NCBI GenBank assembly: GCA_044449065.1
Contig: JBIOHP010000001.1
Location: 62,001 to 126,000, forward strand
Direction: 5' to 3'
DNA from: JBIOHP01 sp044449065
GTDB taxonomy: Bacteria > Bacteroidota > Ignavibacteria > UBA10030 > SZUA-254
Length of the DNA stretch: 64,000 nucleotides
Below the pieces are notes generated by a model that made no database searches, was not told the origin of the DNA, and saw only the letters and a list, made by a program, of their open reading frames with translations. Positions 55,968-63,189 of this stretch are shown here, in pieces (position 1 is the first letter of the stretch; every line of letters begins with the position of its first letter). The position numbers and the translations under genes are program-made.

Positions 55968-56312
55968 GTGATAGAGCTTGAAAACAAGGGGTATTATCCT
56001 CTAAATCATTTTTACATCGATATTTACGTTCCTTCCCATCCCGGCGTGTATGCGCTCTCTCTTCGATTGACAAATGGAGCGCACGATACATTTTATAGCG
56101 GTCAATCGGATAATTTGTACCGAATTCTACGGGCATTTGCCAGAAAAGATCCCATGATCGCTCCGGAATTCGTTATCGAACACCTCGAAAATCATAAGTG
56201 TTATTTTACATACTTTGTCATCCAGGAGAAGGATCATAGAAACGAAATTGAAAAGATGCTGAAATTTACCACCGATCCGGTGGCGAAATTGAAATTAACT
56301 GCTTGTACTTAG
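55968..56312 (+). CDS. Small GIY-YIG-like domain protein
   Basis: 114 residues from a GTG start with a strong GGAAAGGAG ribosome-binding site. PGVYALSLRL and FYSGQSDNLYRILRAF are spaced as in the GIY-YIG fold (GVY, then YSG), with a later YFTYFVIQEKDHRNEIEKML that could supply the conserved Glu. GIY-YIG proteins cut DNA; whether this one is active or only keeps the fold is not clear, as the canonical I and G positions are varied. It may be phosphate-regulated. Confidence 0.5.
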   Translation: MIELENKGYYPLNHFYIDIYVPSHPGVYALSLRLTNGAHDTFYSGQSDNLYRILRAFARKDPMIAPEFVIEHLENHKCYFTYFVIQEKDHRNEIEKMLKFTTDPVAKLKLTACT

Positions 56313-56362
56313 AACACGATTTTCCTCCACAAATCCCACCTAACACACCAGAAGAAAAACAG

Positions 56363-56397
56363 ATTCCCTTTTCATTATGAAAAGGGAATTTTTTTTG
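56363..56397 (+). terminator. Rho-independent terminator
   Basis: ATTCCCTTTTC / GAAAAGGGAAT stem around ATTAT, followed by TTTTTTTG. It is about 50 bases after the GIY-YIG-like gene. Confidence 0.9.
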
Positions 56398-56446
56398 TCC
56401 CTGTCAGAATTATGATTACTCTTTTAAAATTTTGAGAACCAGGACA

Positions 56447-56623
56447 CTATCGGTGTAAGCTATCGCTGGAGGTTTGCTGTTGCGGAGTCGATGTTTTTGC
56501 TGGAGCGGGTTTCGAAAATAAGAGCACGAATTTTACGAGGATCAAGAGTAGGAGCGCGATGAGATAAATCCTCAAAAAGAAGAGCGCAATTTTAACAGGG
56601 CGGGTCATCTGGATGCGGGGCAT
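56447..56623 (-). CDS. 58-residue membrane peptide at the end of the Nramp operon
   Basis: An ATG at 56623 is preceded by AAGGAG with seven bases between, an ideal ribosome-binding site. The peptide begins MPRIQMTRPVKIALFF, has one hydrophobic helix (about 12-36: IALFFLRIYLIALLLLILVK) and a short Pro/Ser/Gln-rich tail. Its start is 12 bases after the stop of the PRC/MgtE-N/CBS gene, so the three are one operon. Not recognised; it may help the metal transporter. Confidence 0.72.
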   Translation of the reverse strand: MPRIQMTRPVKIALFFLRIYLIALLLLILVKFVLLFSKPAPAKTSTPQQQTSSDSLHR

Positions 56624-56634
56624 GAACTGACTCC

Positions 56635-57933
56635 TTACACTGTCGCCCGGGTCACGAGACCCTTCATAATATCGTTATAATGGATAACGCCAAGAATATG
56701 ATCCAGTTCGTCAACCACCGGTATCATCCGGTAATGATACTTTGCAAACATTTCAGCCAGATCTTCCCGCAAATCGTCTGATTGAATACTCACAACAGGG
56801 GAAGCCATAATTGTGCCCAGCGTGGTGTCGTGGTTCGTCAATATCAGATCACGGATATCGACAACACCGATCAATTGAAGATTATCGCCCACAATATAAA
56901 TGTACGTAATGCTGGAATTTTCCCTCTGCGACGCTCGGATATCTTCCAGCACCGTTCCGATTTTTGTTTCTTTGGTGAAGGTTACAAAATCCGAAGACAT
57001 CAACGCGCTTGCAGCGATCTCCTGGTCGTGCAGGATCGAATCGATTTTTTTCGCATCATCTGCCGGTAGGATATTCATCATTGCTGTCATCTGATCGTGC
57101 GGAAGCACCGAAAAAAGCGCAGCAAGCTGTGGAATAGACATTTCCGATAAGATTGTCCGCGCCTTTTCCTTTCTGAGGTTGGCGATAAGCTGCCGCTGGG
57201 CGCGTGGTTCCGCTTCAATCAACGCCTCGGCTGCTTTTTCAGAATCGAGGGACGAGAATACCGCCTGCTGTTCATTTCCGGTTAGCTCTTCCAGCACATC
57301 CGCTAGATCTTCGCCCGGTAATTCTTTGATATGTTTTCTCGTAATCGAAAGGGAGAGCGAGTCCGGAACGCCGGTGTCTTCCAGTGAGAACGGTTGAACA
57401 TACTTCCACGGGATAAACTGATTTTTAATCCAGGTCAATCGAGCTAATCCCCACTTTCGGAAAAATCCATTAAAGGAAATATCGACATGCGCGATCAACA
57501 TCTTTCCGATCGATGCGATAAGGTGGACGTCGTTTACTACTTCCGTTCGTCTTCCGTCGATGTCGTAAATTGTTTTTCCCATGAGGTGTTCATTCAGCAG
57601 TATCCAGCCCTTCTGATCGACGAAGGAAGGATAAGGCGCGTCACTTTCCGTAGGTTGCACGAAGATAGCGTCGTCTTCGATTTTGACAACTTTCTCCCAC
57701 GGAATAAATTCATTCGGTTTCCCCCAGCCGTGATCGACGAAGATGCCGACAGCTTCCGGAAAGGGTTCTACCATTCTAAATACCAGGTCGGTGAGTTTGC
57801 CAAGACGGTTTTTTACCTTCCCGGAACAAATAGGCCGTTTGATCAATTCAGTGAAAAAGTAAAACTGAAAATCTTTCGCTCCGCCCTGACTCTCCGGCGG
57901 ACGTCCTGTACTGTTCGTGGTCGATAGCGGCAT
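56635..57933 (-). CDS. Cytosolic PRC-barrel/MgtE-N/CBS protein
   Basis: 432 residues without membrane segments. Two PRC-barrel-like regions (about 25-95, 110-185) with PRC-type FIPWEKVVKIEDDAIFVQ and FIPWKYVQPF, then an MgtE N-type helical domain (about 200-300: DLADVLEELTGNEQQAVFSSL, LFSVLPHDQMTAMMNILP), and a CBS pair (about 305-428). MgtE's membrane channel is missing, so the sensor parts of a magnesium transporter are kept as a soluble protein. It lies 11 bases downstream of the Nramp-like gene; regulation of that transporter by Mg2+ or nucleotides is inferred. Confidence 0.88.
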   Translation of the reverse strand: MPLSTTNSTGRPPESQGGAKDFQFYFFTELIKRPICSGKVKNRLGKLTDLVFRMVEPFPEAVGIFVDHGWGKPNEFIPWEKVVKIEDDAIFVQPTESDAPYPSFVDQKGWILLNEHLMGKTIYDIDGRRTEVVNDVHLIASIGKMLIAHVDISFNGFFRKWGLARLTWIKNQFIPWKYVQPFSLEDTGVPDSLSLSITRKHIKELPGEDLADVLEELTGNEQQAVFSSLDSEKAAEALIEAEPRAQRQLIANLRKEKARTILSEMSIPQLAALFSVLPHDQMTAMMNILPADDAKKIDSILHDQEIAASALMSSDFVTFTKETKIGTVLEDIRASQRENSSITYIYIVGDNLQLIGVVDIRDLILTNHDTTLGTIMASPVVSIQSDDLREDLAEMFAKYHYRMIPVVDELDHILGVIHYNDIMKGLVTRATV

Positions 57934-57944
57934 AATATTCTCTT

Positions 57945-59264
57945 TTATATATGGCTGAATAAGTCAGGGAATAAAACCGATATTCCAAAGATTGTAGATA
58001 CGATAATAATAAATATCGTAATTGTCCAGTTGGCGGTATTCTGCCACTTTGTATTCACATGATCGCCCATCAGCGGTTTATCGTTCAATAAAAGAATGAG
58101 AAATGTCAGCGCCGCAGGGAGCAGTGTAACAGCAACGACCTGAACAAACATTGTAATCTCAATCAACGGGGCATTGGGTATCATGACAATTGCACCTGCC
58201 GATAGGAGCGTGAATAAATACACAGCATAAAACCAGGGAGCGTCTTTCACGCTTTTGTTCAATGAGTGCGCCCATCCGAACACCTCTCCAACCGCCCATG
58301 ATGTCGAGAGCGATATGCACAAAGCGCCCAAAAAGCCCGCATCGAAAAGACCGATGGCAAATAATCGTTCAGCCCACTCCCCGTGCCCGTGGGGAAGGAG
58401 AGGCACCAATGCTTCCGCCGTGCTCTTGGCGTCTTCAACTACCACCGGAGGATGATGATAATACATAGCGGCGCCGGTGGCGATAATAATAAATACCGCT
58501 ACGACGCCGGTGAGGAACGATCCTGCAAATGTATCGATCTTGCCGAACTTAATATCGTGGATATCCATTCCCTTATCCACGACGGCGCTTTGCTGGAAAA
58601 ATATCTGCCAGGGAGTGATGGTGGTTCCGATATTCGCCATGACGATAAAAATCAAATCGGTGGTTAGGCCAGCGGGAAATTCCGGATTGTAAAATCCTTC
58701 CCAAACTTTCGACCATCCTCCCGGGACGTTGCCCGTTTTCATTGCCCAGAGGGCGGCAGGGATATACACCAAATTAAAAATGCAAAAAAACAGCGTTATT
58801 TTTTCAAACGTCCAGTATTCGCCGCTCATTACCACCGCCATCAAAATAACCGTGACCACAAGAAATGTGATGAGTGGCGGAATGCCGAAAATGCTCATCG
58901 CCGCAGTCATGCCGATATACTCGGTAACAAGAGTTAACCAGTTAACGACGGCGAGATCAAAAATAGAGAACCATCCCCAAAACGGACCGAACGCGTCAAA
59001 GATTGCCTCGGCATGACCGCGTTTGGTTACAGCGCCGAGGCGAACCGTCATCTCCTGCACATAATACGCCATGGGAACGAGGATGAAGAATACCCACAGA
59101 AGGTTAAAGCCGTATTTCGATCCGGTGACCGCATAAGTAGATATTCCACCCGCGTCGTTATCCGCGACCATGGTGATGATACCTGGTCCCAGCACCGCGA
59201 GGAGAATCAGAAGTCGGCGGCGGTATCTCCCGACGACATGAAATGTTTTACTGATCCAGTACAT
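57945..59264 (-). CDS. Nramp-family metal transporter with altered metal site
   Basis: 439 residues, about 11 hydrophobic segments with the Nramp fold. TM1 reads LGPGIITMVADNDAGGISTY (residues 26-44), where classical Nramp proteins have DPGN; here D37-A-G-G. TM6 reads MANIGTTITPWQIFF, with T217-P-W where classical proteins have M-P-H. So the metal-ligating Asn and Met are absent. Such changes fit Mg2+-type Nramp relatives rather than Mn/Fe transporters. First gene of an operon with the PRC/MgtE-N/CBS protein. Confidence 0.9.
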   Translation of the reverse strand: MYWISKTFHVVGRYRRRLLILLAVLGPGIITMVADNDAGGISTYAVTGSKYGFNLLWVFFILVPMAYYVQEMTVRLGAVTKRGHAEAIFDAFGPFWGWFSIFDLAVVNWLTLVTEYIGMTAAMSIFGIPPLITFLVVTVILMAVVMSGEYWTFEKITLFFCIFNLVYIPAALWAMKTGNVPGGWSKVWEGFYNPEFPAGLTTDLIFIVMANIGTTITPWQIFFQQSAVVDKGMDIHDIKFGKIDTFAGSFLTGVVAVFIIIATGAAMYYHHPPVVVEDAKSTAEALVPLLPHGHGEWAERLFAIGLFDAGFLGALCISLSTSWAVGEVFGWAHSLNKSVKDAPWFYAVYLFTLLSAGAIVMIPNAPLIEITMFVQVVAVTLLPAALTFLILLLNDKPLMGDHVNTKWQNTANWTITIFIIIVSTIFGISVLFPDLFSHI

Positions 59265-59493
59265 TGGTAATGTCGGTTGAAAGATAGCGTTCGATACTAA
59301 TGATTTGGATGCTTATTCCTGAAAGGAGACTATTAATCTTCTTCGGCATTATCTTCTATACGAAATTTTATTCAAAAAGTTGGCGGGATTTATCGATAAA
59401 CGCATCCTGAGCGGTTTAAATAATTACTGTCTTATTTATTAGTTTGTTTACAAACCTGCTATTTGAGAATATCATATTTTCTGTTTTTTATAT

Positions 59494-59772
59494 CTGGTTC
59501 CCATGCTCTCAGACCGTGTGAAAACTGCGATTCGTCGTTTAAACTAGATTCAAAGTTTCGCATTTTGCATCAATATAAGGAGATCGCGACGCGGTGAAGC
59601 TGTTCGCGATGACTTTTCACACAATCTGTCTGCGTGGGCACCCGTATCAGGACGCTCTGCGTCCTTACGCTTTCGACGCGGAGCGTCGAAGTGATACGTT
59701 ACGACACTGAGCGTGGTGACGAGTCAGTGAGAACTTCCGTTGCTATCGGCACGGTCTCCGGTTTTATGGCCA
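59494..59772. repeat. Palindromic intergenic repeat R2, interrupted by element E2
   Basis: Chain of hairpins like R1: GGTTCCCATGCTCT ... GCGTGGGCACC (split by E2), GGACGC-TCT-GCGTCC (59650-59664), TTCGACGC-GGA-GCGTCGAA (59672-59690), and ending in GGCACGGTCTCCGG. Each is a perfect or near-perfect palindrome. Confidence 0.75.
59510..59628. mobile_element. MITE-like element E2 (119 bp)
   Basis: Terminal inverted repeats CAGACCGTGTGAAAA (left) and, read inward from the right, CAGATTGTGTGAAAA. It is flanked by a TCT triplet on both sides (59507-59509 and 59629-59631), and removing it rejoins the palindrome GGTTCCCATGCTCTGCGTGG. Central GCATCAATATAAGGAG matches E1's centre. No coding capacity. 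Confidence 0.72.
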
Positions 59773-60026
59773 AGTATTCTTCTCAAGGTAATTAAATTTG
59801 GGTATTTTATCAATAGAAATTATCATTTTTCTTGAAAATTAAAGTTGAGGGTGGAGCTCTTCACCGATCAACTATACGATGCTTCGATCTGCGAGCTCGC
59901 TTGTTGGAGTATTTTAATATTAACCTACAATCATTCTTAAAATCATCGTTTGCCTTTGCGTTCAATTCTATATATATTAGAATCACTTTTACCAGTTCTT
60001 ATTTACTAATCCGGAAGAGAATCCCG

Positions 60027-61373
60027 ATGAAAACCTTATCATGTTTCTTCATTTTTCTATTATTTATGCGTGTAAATGCATCATCCCAAATTAACATCAA
60101 GTTTGAGCAATACAAACTTGATAACGGTCTCACTGTTGTATTGCATGAAGATCACTCCGCTCCCGTCGCGGCAGTTGTAGTGATGTATCATGTGGGATCG
60201 AAAAACGAGAAAGTCCATCGCACGGGTTTCGCCCATCTGTTTGAGCACATGATGTTCAAAGGATCGGAGCACGTGAAGGATGGCGAACATTTCAAGCTCC
60301 TGCAGGAGATCGGAGCGAATATCAACGGCTTCACCCAGGAGGACGGCACGACATACTTCGAGGTCGTTCCGAGCAATTACACGGAGCTTGGTCTTTATCT
60401 CGAATCGGATCGCATGGGCTACCTGCTCGGCGCAGTGAACCAGCAAACACTCGATAACCAGCGTGATGTGGTGAAAAACGAGCGCCGCCAAAGTTATGAT
60501 AACCAGCCATACGGCACTGCAAGCGAAAAAATCGCAAAAGCCATGTATCCCTCAACGCATCCTTATAGCTGGCCCGTGATAGGATATATGGAAGACCTCA
60601 GCGCCGCGTCGTTGGAAGATGTGAAAGATTTTTTCCGTACCTATTATGCGCCAAACAATGCCATCCTCGTATTAGCAGGCGATCTGAATCCCGAAGAAGC
60701 CAAAACGCTCGTTCAAAAATATTTTGGCGGCATTCCCCGCGGAAAAGATATTGAACGACCGAAAGCCGTTCCGGTAAGCTTAGCTGAAACGAAAATGGAA
60801 ACATTTGAGGATAAGGTGCAGCTTCCCCGTCTCTATATTTCATGGCATTCAGCGCAAAATTATACGCGTGAAGACGCCGTGCTTGATGTTCTGGGGCATA
60901 TCCTGGGTTCCGGCAAAACTTCCCGGTTGTACAAATCGATGATCTATGAAAAACAGATCGCTCAATCGGCGTTTGCCAATGAAAGCGGAAATGAGATTGC
61001 CGGAACATTCGATATTACCGTAACTTCAAAGCCTGGACATGATCTGAACGAAATGTTAACGAACGTCGATTCAATCATGAATGATCTCTTTGCCAAAGGT
61101 GTAACACAGGAAGAGATCGACGCCGCGTTGACGGCTTCGGAGGTGCAGATTATCAACAGCGCCTCTACAGAATTTGGCAAAGCGAGCGCAATGGCAAGAT
61201 TTTACAGCATGACAGGCGATCCGGGGTATATCAATCACCAAATGGATATTTATAAAGACATCAAACCCGAAGAAGTGCTCACAGTTGCAAAAAAATATCT
61301 TAAGGAAAATCGCTTTATGCTGAGTATCGTACCGAAGGGTAAAACCGAATTAGCTGTTCAACAAGGGAAGTGA
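60027..61373 (+). CDS. M16-family zinc peptidase, active-type
   Basis: 448 residues from the ATG at 60027 with a signal peptide (about 1-19). Inverted zinc motif HLFEH (H70, E73, H74) in RTGFAHLFEHMMFKGS, third ligand E152 in VVKNERRQSYDNQPYG, all at classical spacing. A periplasmic pitrilysin/M16B-type peptidase. The in-frame start at 59832 would add 65 residues and hide the signal peptide. It is followed 7 bases later by a second M16 gene. Confidence 0.94.
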   Translation: MKTLSCFFIFLLFMRVNASSQINIKFEQYKLDNGLTVVLHEDHSAPVAAVVVMYHVGSKNEKVHRTGFAHLFEHMMFKGSEHVKDGEHFKLLQEIGANINGFTQEDGTTYFEVVPSNYTELGLYLESDRMGYLLGAVNQQTLDNQRDVVKNERRQSYDNQPYGTASEKIAKAMYPSTHPYSWPVIGYMEDLSAASLEDVKDFFRTYYAPNNAILVLAGDLNPEEAKTLVQKYFGGIPRGKDIERPKAVPVSLAETKMETFEDKVQLPRLYISWHSAQNYTREDAVLDVLGHILGSGKTSRLYKSMIYEKQIAQSAFANESGNEIAGTFDITVTSKPGHDLNEMLTNVDSIMNDLFAKGVTQEEIDAALTASEVQIINSASTEFGKASAMARFYSMTGDPGYINHQMDIYKDIKPEEVLTVAKKYLKENRFMLSIVPKGKTELAVQQGK

Positions 61374-61380
61374 GGAGAAT

Positions 61381-62841
61381 ATGACCATGAAAACATTATT
61401 GCAGAAAATATCAATCATTTTATTGGTTTTACAGGTTATGACTACAGTAACATTATCAGCAGACGATCTCGATAGGACAAAACGCCCCGCTGGAAAACCG
61501 GCTCCGGTAGTTCAACTTCCAGCCATACAAAAAGCTAAACTGAAAAACGGCTTAAATGTTTGGCTGGTCGAGCTGCACAAACTTCCCTACGTTTCGTTCG
61601 CTTTGCAGGTTCAAGCCGGATCAGATCAGGAACCTGTAGCGACGCCCGGTCTTGCCTCGTTGACCGCTTCTATGCTTAACGAAGGAACGAAAACGCGCGA
61701 TGCGTTGAAGATTGCAGACGATCTGGAAAAAATAGGCGCATCGGTGAATTCCAATGCCAATATTGATTTCTCCTTTATTACACTTGGAACTCTTCCGAGG
61801 AATCTTGATCCGGCGATCGAGATCTTCTGCGACGTCATTACCCATCCGGCGTTTTCACAGAAAGACCTGGATAGATTACGGAAACAACGCCTCACGCAGC
61901 TTATACAACAAAAAGATTCGCCTGTCGCGATTGCGAATAACTCCTATAGCTATATCCTCTATTCCGATCAGCATCCCTATGGTAATAATTCCATCGGAAC
62001 CGAATCATCCTTGAAAGCTTTTAAACCGGAAGATTTAAAAGCATTTTATGATGGGTATTACCGGCCGAATAACGCGACAATGATTGTGGTGGGTGACGCG
62101 AAATTGGACGACATAACCGCTAAATTGGAAAAAGGATTGGCAGACTGGCAGGGCGGCGATGTGAAATTGAATTCGGTTCCGCCACCGCAGTTAGTGGATA
62201 AAATGCGCGTGTATCTGATCGATAAACCGGGCGCTGCGCAATCTGAAATTCGCATCGGTAACCCATCTTTATCGCGAACCACACCGGATTATTTTGCCGT
62301 TCAACTTATGAACCAGATGCTTGGCGGGCAATTTACCAGCCGCATCAATCTTAATCTTCGTGAAAAGCACGGGTACACGTACGGCGCCAGATCGGTATTT
62401 CAAATGCAAAAAGGCGTTGGTCCGTTCACAGCTTCGAGCGGAGTGATAACAGAGAAAACCGATAGTTCCGTGATAGAATTTCTTAACGAACTGAACGCCA
62501 TGCATGATAAAGGTTTGACGGCTGATGAACTTGAATACGCAAAAAAAGGAATGACCGGCAGCTTTGCGCTAAGTTTTGAAACGCCCGCGCAGGTAGCCAG
62601 AGCGCTTGCGAATATAGTCACGTACAACCTTCCCGAAGATTATTATCAGAAATATTTGCAAAACATCGAATCGGTTAAGCTTGATGAGGTGCAGAATGTT
62701 GCAAAAAAATATCTCGATACGTCAAAAATGGCTATAGTCATTGTCGGTGATCTTTCCAAGATCAGAGAAGGTATCCTAAAATTGAACCTTGGTGAAATTG
62801 TTAATTGTGATGTTTCCGGCAAACCGTTAAAGAAGTTATAA
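61381..62841 (+). CDS. M16-family partner protein lacking the zinc motif
   Basis: 486 residues with a signal peptide (about 1-27). The position of the HxxEH motif reads GLASLTASMLNEGT, so the zinc ligands are gone, while the C-terminal R-Y type segment (LNLREKHGYTYGARSVFQ) that closes the M16 chamber is kept. With the preceding gene it makes the active/inactive heteromer typical of M16B peptidases. Confidence 0.92.
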   Translation: MTMKTLLQKISIILLVLQVMTTVTLSADDLDRTKRPAGKPAPVVQLPAIQKAKLKNGLNVWLVELHKLPYVSFALQVQAGSDQEPVATPGLASLTASMLNEGTKTRDALKIADDLEKIGASVNSNANIDFSFITLGTLPRNLDPAIEIFCDVITHPAFSQKDLDRLRKQRLTQLIQQKDSPVAIANNSYSYILYSDQHPYGNNSIGTESSLKAFKPEDLKAFYDGYYRPNNATMIVVGDAKLDDITAKLEKGLADWQGGDVKLNSVPPPQLVDKMRVYLIDKPGAAQSEIRIGNPSLSRTTPDYFAVQLMNQMLGGQFTSRINLNLREKHGYTYGARSVFQMQKGVGPFTASSGVITEKTDSSVIEFLNELNAMHDKGLTADELEYAKKGMTGSFALSFETPAQVARALANIVTYNLPEDYYQKYLQNIESVKLDEVQNVAKKYLDTSKMAIVIVGDLSKIREGILKLNLGEIVNCDVSGKPLKKL

Positions 62842-62885
62842 CCTAAAATACCGTTCTTTTGCCGAATAGGTCGTGTGTAATATGG

Positions 62886-62920
62886 TGTGCCCATGCTTAG
62901 GTGTGGGCACATTTGTTTTA
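62886..62920 (+). terminator. Rho-independent terminator of the M16 operon
   Basis: TGTGCCCA/TGGGCACA with a 10-base loop, followed by TTTGTTTT. It is 45 bases after the second M16 gene. Confidence 0.88.
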
Positions 62921-63055
62921 TGGGAGCTCGGCATATTTCCAGTGTTATGAATTTTGGAAAGGTATTGAAACCCCCTCGCCTTCGGCGATCCCCCTTTCAC
63001 AATGGGGATTATAATAAAATGAAATACTCCAATTCAGTTCCGAGAAAGTCCCCTT

Positions 63056-63083
63056 GCCAGCCGGACAATGTCTTTCTGGCGGG
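63056..63083 (+). repeat. Hairpin repeat copy A
   Basis: GCCAGCCGGACAATGTCTTT then CTGGCGGG: nested palindrome GCCAG/CTGGC with GAC/GTC inside. Diverged inverted copy at 29625-29653. Confidence 0.75.
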
Positions 63084-63189
63084 TCAAAGGGGGTTGGGGG
63101 TTTTGAGTCTCTCTTCCAAAATGGTTACATTATTTGCGACGCTACTGTATTAAACGTGATAAATTATCATTAACGTTATTTTCGGGTTG

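Larger units (their letters stand above)
59265..60026. other. Long intergenic region with nested repeats
   Basis: About 760 bases between the Nramp-like gene and the M16 peptidase gene (divergent). It contains repeat R2 (59494-59772) with the MITE-like element E2 inside. The rest is AT-rich with no evident RNA. An open frame that begins at 59832 merely extends the peptidase gene upstream. Confidence 0.6.
62842..63189. other. Intergenic region with terminator and repeat
   Basis: About 350 bases after the M16 pair: a terminator at 62886-62920, a GC-rich segment around CTCGCCTTCGGCGATCCCCC near 62968 and hairpin repeat copy A at 63048-63112. An open frame over 62887-63153 covers these and is not a likely gene. 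Confidence 0.6.

Noticed and set aside
62887..63153. 88-residue frame after the M16 genes
   Set aside because: Covers a terminator and the hairpin repeat.
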